NCBI GenBank assembly: GCA_029706075.1
Contig: JAINUG010000005.1
Location: 7,491,001 to 7,555,000 of the forward strand
Source: Aldrovandia affinis
Lineage: Eukaryota; Chordata; Actinopteri; Notacanthiformes; Halosauridae
Direction of reading: 5' to 3'
DNA: 64,000 nt
The notes below the pieces were generated by a model that did not search any database, had not been told where the DNA came from, and worked only from the letters and a program-made list of their open reading frames with translations. Shown piece after piece: positions 1 through 11,213 of this stretch. Within the stretch, counting starts at the first letter, position 1, and each line of letters opens with the position of its first letter. Made by a program: the position numbers and the translations under genes.

Positions 1-197
1 CCACATCTCCCCTGCCTTGCTCGGTAGGTAGCACAGTGAGAAACCCTGGGGCTCTTGTGAGCAGTGCCATTTAGACATTCTGTCCCACAGATCCAAATGA
101 CAAATTAGCCTTTAATTGACTTTGGTATGACTTTTGAGTTTTTCCCTTAAAAAAAGCATTTGTGGTAGCTGTTACCTTTTTTTCTCACACTGTTTAG

Positions 198-314
198 AAA
201 CACGCCAGACGGGTGTATGAAATCCTGCGCCTGCGTGTGACAGACATGAGCGACGAGGAGAAGGCCAGAGCGTACCGGCTGGACATCAAACGGAGGCTGT
301 TTGGCCCTTACAAG
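198..314 (+). CDS. HAT1: HAT1 penultimate coding exon (partial gene)
   Basis: Histone acetyltransferase 1 is the type B enzyme that acetylates Lys5 and Lys12 of newly made histone H4, working with the RBBP7/RBBP4 chaperone. This 117-nt exon (39 codons, phase 0 on both sides) follows a TTTAG acceptor and ends in AAG before GTAAGG. It encodes KHARRVYEILRLRVTDMSD and continues to RRLFGPYK, which closely matches the vertebrate HAT1 C-terminal helical region after the acetyltransferase fold. The catalytic exons lie left of the window. The next exon starts at 5673 and joins in frame. The assignment rests on recall of the family sequence. No frameshift or missing residue is seen. Confidence 0.95.
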
Positions 315-666
315 GTAAGGCCCTTAGGACTGGACGATTCAAAATCAGATTTCAGGTCCTGAAATAAGAGTGAGATTCAGTGGTTTTCTGAGGAGGATCA
401 GAGCTGGAGTGGATTAATTTCTTGACAGTCAAGACACCAGTGCCTTTCTGTGGACGGTCTAGTGATGCTCCAAGAGCATAAGTTCATGGTCGCCATCAGT
501 TAGTAAGGGGTGAAGGCAGTTATACATAATGCTGTTGTCTAATGGTTGGAGTGATTTGTGGGAAATCAACCAGCTGTGCTTTAAGTGTGAAGCTCTAATG
601 CGCGTAGCTCAGATGGCAGCTCTGTTATTTTCCTGGCCTGGTTTAGGTCCACTCAACCCCTTAGAG

Positions 667-845
667 CAGGGTTACTAAAATCACGGTCCTCGTGGGCTGA
701 GCACTGCTGTTTTTCCACATTCCCTTTGCCTGGGAGTCATGTGTGGCCTGGCCAATCATTTGCACTAATTGTTCAATTAACTACTTGAGAGAAGGGAAAA
801 CCAGGACCGAATTTGAATTTGTGGGCCAGATTTGGGTAAGCGTGC
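667..845. mobile_element. hAT-type MITE, copy 1 of a family also at 21743
   Basis: This short non-autonomous DNA element begins CAGGGTTACT. It has the same internal sequence as 21743-21919, including the CACTAATTGTTCAATTAACTAC block. It is flanked by an 8-bp near-perfect target duplication, CCTTAGAG (659-666) and CTTTAGAG (846-853). An 8-bp duplication and a CAG start are hAT hallmarks. It has no coding capacity. The right terminus is more eroded than in the sister copy. Confidence 0.75.
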
Positions 846-892
846 CTTTAGAGGGAAAGGTATGTAAGGCTAATGAATACAAAGTCATTTTG

Positions 893-1632
893 AGCGATCA
901 ACTTCATCCTATGGTGAAGCGTTTCTGTCCTGATGAGAGTGGTCTCTTCCAGGATGACAATGCCCCCATCCACAGGTCATGAGTGGTTGCTGAACAGTTT
1001 GATGAGCATGAAAACACTAAACCATATGCCATGGCCATCTTAGTCACCAAATCAGATTCTTTATTCAGATTCAGATCTGTTCTATAGTGAACAGATTCTA
1101 GAGCGGCGCCTGAGACAGCGTTTTCCACCACCATCAACAAAGCACCAAATTATGGAATTTCTGTGAATGGTGTTGCATAATGGGGTTCCAGACACTTGTA
1201 GAATCTATGCCAAGGCACATTGAAGCTGTCCTGGTGGCTTGTTTGGTCCAGCACCTTTTTAGGACACTATGTTGGTATTTCCTTTATTATAATTATTTTT
1301 TAAGAATTTGTTTCAGATTTGATCCCATTTTCTCCCAATTTGGTAGCCAATTACACCCGCTATTTTCAAGTCAATCCCCCCCTTGTAATGTGAGTTCGCT
1401 GCCGTAGCCCTGTGACTGGTAGTGATGAAGGCGAAGTATCGTCGTCTCGTGAGACGGCACTTGCCAGGCCGTCAACCGTAACCCAGTACTCCAGAGCCAC
1501 TCCTGTGCGCAGCGAACATCTGGCACGACGGGGGAATCGAACCCCGGGCGGCGTGGCCAGTGTCAAATGTTGTAACCACTGGACCACGCTGGAGGCCCCT
1601 TGTGTTTCCTTTATTTTGCAGTTACCTGTAGC
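893..1632 (+). mobile_element. Tc1-like transposon remnant, C-terminal part
   Basis: Sense-strand words match the end of a Tc1 transposase: a phrase equivalent to FQDDNAPIH around 947-975 and a degraded continuation to about 1285. The same family occurs at 46930-47427 (minus) and 58680-58925 (plus). The 3' piece TTTCCTTTATTTTGCAGTTACCTGTA is split by a SINE at 1288-1599. Stops and frameshifts make it non-functional. Confidence 0.7.
1288..1599 (-). mobile_element. tRNA-derived SINE, family A (minus strand)
   Basis: Read on the minus strand, it starts GGGGCCTCCAGCGTGGTCCA (A-box region) and has a B box GGTTCGATTCC. It then has the shared SINE body and the tail ATTGGCTACCAAATTGGGAG. It is flanked by an imperfect 16-bp target duplication (1272-1287 and 1600-1615, core TTTCCTTTAT). 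The Tc1 copy at 58.9 kb shows the same site without the insertion. Sister copies lie at 25998, 29415 and 38681. Confidence 0.85.
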
Positions 1633-2810
1633 TCAGATGGTTGAATGAGGAGAAGCAGCAGCTAGTAGAACATCTGCTCTCTCCCGAAACTACAGAGGGA
1701 ATTGTAATGATGGGATGGGACTATGAATACAATTGAGCATTACAAATTGGGAGAAAAGGAAAAATAGTGGATTAAAATTATTTAAACAATAATTGGGCAA
1801 TGGAGGCATCAAATTTGACCATTGCTTGTAGATGAGGAATTTCTGCTGAAGAATAACGGAGGTGAGTAGTTTTGAGTGGTTTTGGTAGGGGTAGGGGGTA
1901 GGTTGAAGTATCCGTGCTGTTTTCTTTGATGTGAAATATTTATCATAAAATGTGTTTTCCCTTATTTTAACAATGAGTGGGGAAGCACTGTGGTCAAGCT
2001 GCATAGGATTTAGACCACAGCTCACACCCCTGGGCAAGGACTTTCCTGAGGCACCCTAAAGAGGATGTCCAAGATCTCCCAGCCCAGCCTGTTGCAATCT
2101 CATCTCATGTCAGCGGACTATCCCAATAGTGGCTAGTTCTGAGCACTGTACTGTAGCATGCATCTCACTCCCAAACAAAGAGGGGAAATAAGCTATTTAT
2201 CTCTAGGGAGGCTTTATTATTGGTACAATGCCCCGCAGCACGTACCTAGAGGAGCGCACTCTTCCCCATGATCTCCTTCCATTCAGCCACACTTCATTAT
2301 TCAGGATTTGCATCTCATTCTGCAGAGTCCTTTATAAACTCAGTCATTTATAGTGAGAAGAGCTGCTAACAGCGCATTCTCACTTGCTCGTATTTGTAGA
2401 GACAGTGAGGGGAATGGCTCTTAGTGGTCATAAGTTTAATTTGGGGATTAATATTGCGGTTCTGGAGTTCCGTTAAACTGAGCAGGCACTTCTGAGATGC
2501 GCTGGCCCTGCTGCAGACTTTGTATTTACCCGTCCTCTTTTTTTAATTTTTTTTTTTTTTTTTTTTCCCAGGGTTCTTAAAGAAATCCACACCACAGGAA
2601 AATATGTCGCACCTTGTCTGTTCCATAGGTATTCCCAGTTCATTAACTAGCTTGGTAGGCTCCTAAAAGCTGCTTTGAGAGCGGAGGGCTTTCTCGGGCA
2701 TTGTCTGTTCTGCTAGTAATGTATTAGTCATATTTAGTTTGACGCTGTTTAGAGTATGCGTACATATAAACCATAAACATTGTTATTTGTAAGAAAGAAA
2801 GAAAAAACAT

Positions 2811-3986
2811 CAGCCGGACCTGTAAGCAATGTTGAGATGTAAGCGGGAATGAGCAGTTGTTGCGACACCCCTCATCGAGGGACGCATGCTGTCTCATCCA
2901 GATGCCACCACCTCTGGCACCCTGATCAACCTTCCGTCCCATAGTCTTCAGTAAATATATGTCCCCTCATCAGAGGGATGCACGCTGTCTCACCCAGATG
3001 CCACCCAGTAGAGGATTTATCTGTAATCACGCTTCAGGAAAAAAATAAGAGGAGGAACAGTAGAAGAATTCTTAGGAGGAGCGGGAAAGGGAGCTCTGGA
3101 GGCCAGATGGTGGGTCCTCTGCCGGAGGCGGCACGGCAGTTCTCCCCTCTCTGGGCATGTGTGGAGTATTCAATATCTCCCCCGGGTGCTGCGCTCCCAC
3201 TATGTCTGTCTTTGCCTGGGCAGGCAGGTTCTCTGTTACACATAGAGCAAGGACCACTGGTTAGCCTTTCAGCACATTCACACCCAGTGTTCGACGCCCC
3301 TCAGGCAGTTGGTTGGTGTTCCTAACAGTAATGAAATGCAGCGACGCTGATGGTATGGCGGGGTGTACGGAAGACAAAGAGCTGGCTCTTTGTGATTGTG
3401 GTATGCTCAGTTTTTCTTGCTGTAGCATCTCTGAAAAATATTGCTTAAAATGGTTGCAAAAGCCTCTGATGAAGACTTTGTTTTGCAAAAACACTTCGGG
3501 AAACAGCCGTTGTTTCTGTTGGTCATTAACCCCTCTGCCTCAAGGTCTAAAAATGTCTATTTACACCCTACTAATATGATGATTTTTCACTGTAAAGCTA
3601 TAGTAGATTCCAGATGATTAATTGATTGGGTATGTGCTACCCCAAGGGGTTGTATACTTCAGATGCAAATATCTGAAAGCAATCCAATCCTACAGTGTTG
3701 TTTCTAAAAACAGGACCCAGGCATCCTTTGGTGTCCCAAAATCTATCCAAAGTGGTTACACATTTTTAGCCAATCACATGCCATATTGTATATAAAATGA
3801 CACCTCTTGTACAGATATGAGAGGAAAATGAATTCTAAGATTATTACAAATTATTTGTATAAAAAAGACAAACAAAATGTCAGCCGGACCTGTTATCCTG
3901 CAACGCCCCTCATTGACGGATGCACGCTGTCTCACCCAGATGCCACCCAGAAGAGGATTTATCTGTAATCACGCTTCAGGAAAAAA
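2811..3986. repeat. Locally duplicated block in HAT1 intron
   Basis: CAGCCGGACCTGT occurs at 2811 and at 3881. A CCCCTCAT...GCTGTCTCACCCAGATGCCACC motif occurs three times (2867-2909, 2963-3046, 3905-3986). The last two share a further stretch ending ATCACGCTTCAGGAAAAA. The copies are imperfect. This may be a dispersed repeat in two pieces or a local segmental duplication. No coding signal is seen. Confidence 0.65.
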
Positions 3987-4486
3987 TTTGGAGGAAGAGT
4001 AGAGTCTTTTTTTAAAAAATGTGTGGTTCCTGCATCAGATAATTGTGTTTCCAAGTGTCCAGAAACCTATCCAAAATGTACTATAAATCTATTCAACCAG
4101 AGCTCCATTTGCTAGAATGCTTTCCATGTGGATCCAAACAGAACGTTGTGGTAACAATAACAACGTGTAGCATTGTCATATTTGTCATCCAAGTCGACGC
4201 TCAAGGCAGACGAAATCACCCTCCGAAAACAAGCCAGCGTAGGCGTCTTCAAAAACGTAATCTAAGACACTAATACGCCATCATGAAGTATAAACGATTA
4301 CTAATTTTATTTTTGTTCCAAGTTGCCCAGAACGCAGAAGTGGCGCGTACCCCCAGTTTTTGCATGTGTATGCTGCGCTTCTGTGAATTTCTGCGGAACT
4401 GGACAGGACAAATACGCATAGACTTATCTCAGCCAAGTACAACCAACTAATAGCTACTCAGATGATAAACCCCAGAATCCAGCTCC

Positions 4487-4725
4487 TTCAAATTCCTCGG
4501 CGACCATATCACCAACACACTAAGCTGGGACCTCCATACAGATCACCTAATACTTTTTTCACCTAATACCACCAACTCAACAAATTCAAGGTGCATCGAT
4601 GTGAATCCTATGTACTGTATTTGTCCCCTGTTGTCTGTTGTATGTACCTGTGAACTGGTGTAACAAGAAGAATTCCACCAACTGTTGTGTGGCATTAAAA
4701 GCACTTTGACTTTGAGCCCCGTTCG
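4487..4725 (+). mobile_element. LINE 3' remnant (reverse transcriptase end plus 3' UTR)
   Basis: The + strand translates to SSFKFLGDHITNTLSWDLHT around 4487-4550, the typical phrase shortly after the reverse transcriptase core in fish non-LTR elements. It is followed by a 3' UTR-like stretch ending in GCATTAAAAGCACTTTGACTTTGA. It is truncated at the 5' side and frameshifted. The clade is uncertain (Rex1/CR1/I type). Confidence 0.5.
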
Positions 4726-5370
4726 GTGGCTGGATATAGGCGCATGGTTGGTGCTTCGTCAGTCGGAAACTCATGAAATTTACAGACTATGGGGAAGAAA
4801 CTTTTTCTACGAGCAAAACAACCTTGGCTCTCATTCGCTAAGTGAAATTAGTTGATTCACATGTCTCTGCTCTGAGTAAACTGCCTCAAACACACAGCCA
4901 GGAAGTGTGTTGAACATAAACACAGTGAGAAGGTATGACAAAAACTAATTATAGAAAAATTATTGTATGAACCCCTGAGCCATTTGAATGCAATTTTCTT
5001 TTAGCTTTTAGCTTTTAGCTATTGGCATAACAACAATGACTTTCCCAGACTCATTAAACAGGTTTTAAGGCAATGACATCGAGAATAATAAAAATAGAGG
5101 GCTGACAGGAAGAGGTTAAATTGATTAATAAAATCGATTAACTTTTTTTTCCTAACAGCGCACTGGGTGGGATATATTCACCATTTTGACCTGCCACTGG
5201 CCTCTTAAAACTTTTTTTAAGAATTTTTAATTACATTGTGTCATGGATTTCCTATAAGCTTTATAACAAAAATAGTTAAATGAATACCCTGACACCCAGT
5301 GCAAATCATGACCAGCACCATCGCAGGGTCTGATAACACCCTCACTCCGATAACACGTCCGATATATAAT

Positions 5371-5512
5371 GTGCCATTTAGCAGACGCTTTTATCCAAAG
5401 CGACTTACAGTAGTGAATGCATACATTTTTTTCAGTATATGCGGTCCCAGTGGGAATTGAACCCACAACCTAAGCATTGCCAACGCCATGCTCTACCTAC
5501 TGAGCTACCACC
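5371..5512 (-). mobile_element. tRNA-headed SINE with GCGTCTGCTAAATGG tail
   Basis: On the minus strand, GGTGGTAGCTCAGTAGGTAG (A-box region) is followed by the B-box-like GGTTCAATTCC, then by TAAGTCGCTTTGGATAAAAG and CGTCTGCTAAATGGCAC. It is bounded by a perfect ATATAAT duplication (5364-5370 and 5513-5519). It belongs to the widespread fish SINEs of the V-SINE/HAmo kind; that family name is from memory. A + strand relative lies at 56145. Confidence 0.85.
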
Positions 5513-5672
5513 ATATAATAATCAATATATACATAATCAGCCTGGACACTTTAGGAGTTGGATGTGCTTGGAGAACTGGCCTTTCAGCAATAGTACCTAG
5601 TCTTTCTTAGGTGATGAGAAGTTTACTCCTGATGAAGGGGGCTGATTTCTGTGTGTTTTTCTGTATGTTTAG

Positions 5673-5840
5673 AGAAACCAGAGGGAGCTGACTAAGATGA
5701 TGAAGTGCCTTCGGCCCGAGGAGCTGGTCTCTCACATCAACCAGTTGGACACCCAGCTGCAGCACGAGGAGCTGGAGAAAAGCTACCAGGAGCTGGTGGA
5801 AGAATACAGACGTGTCATCGAGCGGCTGGCCCGGGCCTGA
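5673..5840 (+). CDS. HAT1: HAT1 last coding exon with stop codon
   Basis: The exon follows TGTTTAG and reads RNQRELTKMMKCLRPEELV, a linker, LQHEELEKSYQELVEEY and RRVIERLARA, then TGA at 5838-5840 (56 codons including stop). This is the conserved C-terminus of vertebrate HAT1 (human has a closely similar KCLRPEEL and EDYRRVIERLAQE). It joins the exon at 198-314 in phase 0. It is a charged helical segment outside the acetyl-CoA site. Reading frames overlapping it on either strand are shadows. Confidence 0.96.
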   Translation, partial: RNQRELTKMMKCLRPEELVSHINQLDTQLQHEELEKSYQELVEEYRRVIERLARA

Positions 5841-6215
5841 TCGCACCTGCCATCCCATTCTGCAACGAGACCCCACCCCCCCTTGACTCCTCCCCACTGT
5901 TCAAATTCATGTACAGTAGATAACCAGCACCATGGAACAAGTGGAAGGCTTTCTCTCTGTCTCTCTTCCACGTGCATGGTGGCACTATGCGCAAGAATTT
6001 GTGGTTGGAATTCACTCACAGATGACCGTCACCAGTGAGATGAAATGCTTTTCCTGGGGGAGGGGGCAGGAAACAGGTCCTCCTCTCCCCCACACATAAA
6101 TCCAGCAGTTGCTCTTTTGTTATCCGGCAAATTTCCAAGTTAAAGGTTTTCCTGAAAACATCGAGTTTTGGAAGCACTTAATCCAGAAATAAAAAGTTTT
6201 TTTTTTTTTTTTTTG
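5841..6215 (+). other. HAT1: HAT1 3' UTR (inferred)
   Basis: This is non-coding sequence after the HAT1 stop. The first good polyadenylation hexamer is at 6188-6193, followed by a long T-run (about 6198-6214) that could act as the downstream element. The transcript end is inferred. A second AATAAA at 6688-6693 could give a longer 3' UTR. Confidence 0.6.
6188..6193 (+). terminator. HAT1: HAT1 polyadenylation signal
   Basis: A canonical AATAAA lies 348 nt after the stop codon, with a T-rich stretch immediately downstream. It is the nearest candidate for 3' end formation. Confidence 0.6.
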
Positions 6216-7499
6216 TACATTGCAAAAAAAAAATGGGCCTCTTCTTTTCATGTTTGTTCTAATGTCATAGGTTTGTGTATATTGAAGATAGTGATGACGC
6301 ATGTCTGGGGGTTTTCTTAACACTCACCATCCCTTTAACAACGCTCAGCATGAAAGGTTTTCTTCAATAATACTAGGCACAAGTTAATTACCCAAATGGT
6401 CGTTTTAAAAATCTGTTTTTATACCTGAGGCTTATTAAGTTGCAGTGCTTGTCGGCTGCTCAGACCCTCCCATCAACAGCCTTGCGGACCGCAAGAGCAG
6501 GGATTTCTGACCATGGGACCAATTAGTGTTAATTGTGCTTTCTGTTCCACTGGGCAAAGTTTAATCATTGGTTCTGGGCTAAGGACAGCAAAGATGTACT
6601 ACTGAGCAACACTGAGTGCCAACCTGCTGTTCAGAGGCATGGTTCAGGGAGAATTTGACTTTAAGAACAACAATCACCATGCTGATCAATAAACAATATC
6701 ACCAAAACATTTTTTATCTGGACCCATCAAAAGATTATTTGATCAGTTTATTCTTCTCACATAATCCATCAATTTGTCAGAGGTCAGATTATGGTGTTTG
6801 AAAGGGGTCAGGTAGATTGTGAAATGTAACGTTTACCATAGTAACCCTGAATTAAGAGCGTATTTTTATTTTGAATACACTGCAAAATGATTTCATTGTC
6901 TATGTCTATTATGCTTTAATTCAATCTGTCCCTAATCAGTCATTACTAGACTCCCAGTAGAATCGATCCCTTGTTCATTTCAGAAATGTAACTGAATCCA
7001 ACCCACAACTCAAAATACCTGCTGTTAAAACGAGTGCATAAAATAGTGCGTACACCGGGACGGATTCAGGATTTCCTGAGGGGAGGGCGGTCTAGGTATA
7101 GTTAAGTTCTGATAGGATATTTGCTACCGTTAGTTATCTAGCTAATGTAGAAAACATGGCTACTAATCAACCTAGCTAGTGGCAATTTGGGATTTTTAGC
7201 TTCCACGTCTGAGATTCAAACGTCAATTGAATGTCAAGTTTGACCAGACGATTTTCAACCTGCCGTTATTGGACTGATTATAAATGGTAACCGGAATTTA
7301 AGTCGAATCTAATTACAGACTAATTTCAAAACTTCCGAAATAAAGAAATGGTTTATGATTAGCTACACTTGCTATACACTTTATGATTAGCTAGCTTCGG
7401 TTTTCTTCAGTACAGTGTATCGATACATTGGTTCCCTTGGTTAATATTCATGTTCCGACAGCTACGTTTTTGCACTGTGGACATTGCTATTTTGGGGGG
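6216..7499. other. HAT1-METAP1D intergenic spacer
   Basis: This spacer of about 1.3 kb has no gene, no clear repeat and an alternative AATAAA at 6688-6693. CTAG-type short words appear around 7130-7180 and 7360-7395. The same-strand, close-packed order HAT1 then METAP1D is the vertebrate arrangement. Confidence 0.6.
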
Positions 7500-7587
7500 G
7501 AATTAATAACGCGATACTGTAAACCGCATATTCACGGCGGAGCGAGAGCAACAGCATGGAGTTCTATCACGTGACTCTTCGAACAAT
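7500..7587 (+). promoter_or_regulatory. METAP1D: METAP1D core promoter / 5' UTR
   Basis: A CpG-containing stretch lies directly upstream of the start codon. The palindromic E-box TCACGTGA is at 7567-7574, the class bound by USF or the MiT/TFE factors. There is no TATA box. A TATA-less, E-box-containing, CpG-rich start fits a housekeeping mitochondrial gene. The transcription start site is not known and probably lies within this interval. Confidence 0.6.
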
Positions 7588-7609
7588 ATGGCGGCGCCCT
7601 GTGTCTTGA
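7556..7609 (+). promoter_or_regulatory. METAP1D: uORF overlapping the METAP1D start
   Basis: An upstream ATG at 7556 has a strong context (A at -3, G at +4). It opens a 17-codon frame that runs out of frame through the METAP1D start codon and stops at TGA 7607-7609. If transcripts begin upstream of 7556 it would reduce initiation at 7588. If they begin downstream it is irrelevant. Confidence 0.45.
7584..7595 (+). promoter_or_regulatory. METAP1D: YY1 / TISU-like motif on the start codon
   Basis: CAATATGGCGGC contains a perfect AANATGGCGGC, the YY1 site. It differs at one base from the TISU consensus SAASATGGCGGC, which supports scanning-free initiation on very short 5' leaders. TISU is enriched in mitochondrial genes. 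The match is seen directly; its function is inferred. Confidence 0.6.
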
Positions 7610-7627
7610 AGTGTGCGATAAGACGAG
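7588..7627 (+). CDS. METAP1D: METAP1D exon 1 (start codon, presequence)
   Basis: ATG at 7588 encodes MAAPCVLKCAIRR plus the first base of the next codon, then GTAAGA. It joins the exon at 46002 in phase 1. Human METAP1D also begins MAAP and carries RRG at this place. METAP1D is the mitochondrial type I methionine aminopeptidase, which cleaves the initiator methionine from mitochondrially translated proteins. The first 69 residues of the spliced product have no acidic residue and many Arg and Lys, as expected for a matrix-targeting presequence. This start is chosen for homology, good context (A at -3, G at +4) and the YY1/TISU motif. Confidence 0.9.
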
Positions 7628-10600
7628 GTAAGAATTCATTTCGTTTAACAGTAAACTACAGACATGGGAGTACGATGCATATGTCGTTGATTTTGCAGAA
7701 GACCTATGGAAATCTCGTCACTGCTAGCTTGTCAGACAGCTATTGAATAGCTAGTATTGGCTAGCTAGGTAACGAGTTTGTTGGAAATGCTATCCATAAG
7801 AGTCCACAGTTTGTATTCAGCCTGGCGTGTTCGTATCCGAAACACATTTTGCTAGAGTATTTTGATCTTGGAAAGATCTCAATAACGTAGCTAGTTCGAT
7901 ACAACCAGAAGCTAACAGATTCACGGGACATAACAAAATTAAATGCCGACACAGACAAGGCAAAATGAGTGAATTTACGTGGTAATGTATCAAAATAAAG
8001 TAGTGGATGCATGTGTTTAGAATAGCACAATGAAATGATTATAACTTATCTAAATGAGCTGCTAAAATGACTGTCATACTGATACTAGCTACTTTGGGAT
8101 GCCTACGTTACCCTCGGAATATTTACTGTTGCCTCCTTCAACTTAATGCCTTGCCTTCGGGACATTTTATTTATGGACACACATGTTGATATGTCCTGTA
8201 GGGAGGTTCAAGCCTTATTTAAGACTGTAATGTTGGATTATTGGTACTTAACACAACTACAATATGTTACAGAACATGTCAGACAAATAGTGGTTTAGTA
8301 AACGCTAAATTTCCTTGAAGCTGGTGTAAGATGTGCAATTATAGATGACAATATTATAATGACATGTTCACGAGTCTGCACCTTCCAGGCTGATTTAGTG
8401 TTGTGTAGCCTACGTTGCAGCTCTCAGTCATTAACATTCGTCTGGTAGAATATTGTAATATGTGCAGACGTGGTTTGTTTCCTTGTGGTATTGTGTGTTG
8501 CCACAGATACCAAATACAGAATTAAACCGTAGGCCTATTATCCTCCCCGGAACGACCAGAAATTATTAGTGCTTGCGAAAATCTAAACATTTCATTGCAA
8601 AGTAGTGCTCAAATGCACCCAATGAGTGTACACAGGAGCGTTAATACTTTATATCGATTGTATAGCTAGCCTATTTAGAGTTTGTGCACCCAGCACCGAG
8701 TTATTGGTGCTTGACAAGATGGCTTGAGAAGTTTGGGGAACCATACATTTTGATCATCAGTTTTGAATTTGACTTGGTTTTGTTCAATAATTACTACATG
8801 CATATTGTCCAGCAGCTTGGAATGCAGGTCGTTTGCAAAGCCGGTCGGGGAAAAGGTTCACTGATGAAACTTTTGTTTGGTTTAATACTACATGAACATT
8901 AATAGCGTACTTTAAGTTGATTGGCTCATGGAGACAATATTTTAAATTTAGCAACTTTCTTTCGCAATTGAGCGACGCTTTCAGGAGTACACACGGCATG
9001 CTGTTCGTTCTATAGAATACCAATAGAATGATTAGATACTGAAGAGAAAAGTTTCATGCATCCAACTATGCAGGATTTATAGCCTTTTAAATATCATGTC
9101 TGATAAGGTGATGAAAAGGCTAATTTCTTTAGGCCACCTTCTTTTTGTCCAAATTAATTGACATTATTGATGGCTTTCATGTTATTTGATGTATCATCTT
9201 TTCGCAATTTAGCTAGAGCACACCACAGAGGTCCTGTATGCAACTTCGATGTAAATTTGACCTACCCTTAGAAGACATTTTTAAAAATATAATAAAATTC
9301 CCAATTGTCTGGGCTGGACCCCTCAATTAAGCATTCCTGAATACTCACTGGATTCAAACCAGTTACCTTTTACAGTACCAGTTACAGGGACAAACTACTA
9401 GGAATACTACTAATACATGCAACATTTTCTAGAACGATTTCGGTTTATTTACCTAAACGTAAATTAGGTTTTGAAAAATCTAATTTAGTGTTATCACAGT
9501 TCGTGGGTGGGGCTGTCATCAATATGTTTTGTCACCAGTATATAGAACCATAGATATAAATAGGGGAGGGTTACATTATATCTCTGCACACAACAATAAG
9601 TACACCGCTTTTAGACACCAGGATGCTTGTTTATAATATGTGCATAAAATGTTTCCCAAATTAGTTCTTATGCACAACTTTAATTTATGTACACCTTATT
9701 ATTTAATCCTGTGTGTGACACATACACGCAAATTTGATTGATCACAAATTATCCTGCAATTGACAGTATATTGAGGCTACTTGGCAACCATAGCCAGTTT
9801 AATATGGCACCTTAATTATTTTTTGCTGCATTCTGAATTTATTAGGTTAAATATCTAGATGTGGTTATTCTAGATGGCTTTCTTTTAGTAGATTCTAAGT
9901 CTTCATTAATCACTTTATGTAGACTACTTAACATTTGTTTCAATGTTTTTCACACATTAAATGAAAAATGAAATGAAGTTTATACAAATAAAAATGATTG
10001 TTGAAGACGTTAGGGATGAGAAAGCACGCACAATATTTAAATGTTGATCAATTTGAGTGAAAGAATACTTTGTCAACTGTTGACAAATTGATTAGGATTG
10101 GTTAAGAACAAATGTATTCAAAAGTGTTTCATATATTTGTTGACCTGATTTAGATAAATAAATAAATGTAAATCCCAAAGGCACATTTTAAGTGACCGAT
10201 ATATGGGTTCAACAAAGATAGTGAAGACTAAAATAAGGCACAAGTTAATAAGGAAGGAGTCTTAATTTATTTATGGTCTTTGCTTGCTGACATGGTGTGG
10301 GAGTGATTTTAGGAATTATAAGAAGCCTATGCTATTTCCAGTGGAGAATGATCATACAGACAACAAAACCGATGTGGATGATCAAACCGTTATTACATAA
10401 ATGTGACCAAACACAAAACCAATAAGAAGTGGACCGAGAAGGTTTAAAAATGAGATTGGATACCATGCCAAACAGAAGTGGGTGACTGAGCACATTTTTT
10501 AAACTGAAAGGGTGACCTAGACAAAAAAAAAAAAAACTTAATTTGAGACACTTTGGAGACATTGAGTGCACTAGACGTATCCATTAATTCAATTTCAGAT

Positions 10601-11213
10601 GTCATATTGAGTCAAATCAAGCTCCTGTACTACTTTACACACTCCCTCTTGTGGTTCATGGAAATCCTCTGATTGCTGCCGATGTTGAGTGTTAGGCTAA
10701 TGAGTGTTAGGCTAATGAGAAGCACTGAGCCTTTCAATTTAAAACCTCTTTGGTGTTGTATTGCACACTCAGAGGGATCATTTTAATAACCATGCCTGAA
10801 GATATTGTTGCACATTTTGGTTAAAAAAAGATCAAGCTAGGCCCAGAGGTTAATATCCATTTTCTTTCCTCTCCAACCGTAGAAAAAAAGAGATTGCTTG
10901 ATCTACAGTACTGGACTGGCTCAGTGTCAGACCAGTTTCATTTGCTCCCATGTGCTCCTATAGGTGTCACAAGCTCTTTCAACAATTTGGACTGAGAATC
11001 TGCCGATGACCTTATTGGTCCAATTTATGATGTATATTTAACTTAAGGGGCTAACTGAAATAAAGCTTGCACTGAAGGTAGGGCAGATTTGCATCTTTTT
11101 GTTATGGTAAAACATTTGCAGCCCAGGTAGTCCCCTATTCAAGAACAACCGAATTATGATTTTTTTACGTCCTAATTGAGAAATAAGAGGACATGTCTGG
11201 CTATACATAAAAC
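7628..11213. other. Intron 1, proximal unique-looking stretch
   Basis: AT-rich sequence without recognisable genes or transposons. Small curiosities are a 19-bp palindrome TTTGTCAACTGTTGACAAA at 10069-10087 and a 15-bp tandem copy of GAGTGTTAGGCTAAT near 10690-10720. Confidence 0.5.

Larger units (their letters stand above)
315..5672 (+). other. HAT1: HAT1 last intron (5.4 kb)
   Basis: The intron has a GTAAGG donor and a TTTAG acceptor. It contains, in order, a hAT-type MITE (667-845), a Tc1 remnant interrupted by a SINE (893-1632), a T-run (2547-2566), a locally duplicated block (2811-3986), a LINE 3' remnant (4487-4725) and a reverse-oriented tRNA SINE (5371-5512). The rest (1633-2546, 3047-3880, 3987-4486, 4726-5370) shows no gene or repeat that I recognise. 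Confidence 0.9.
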
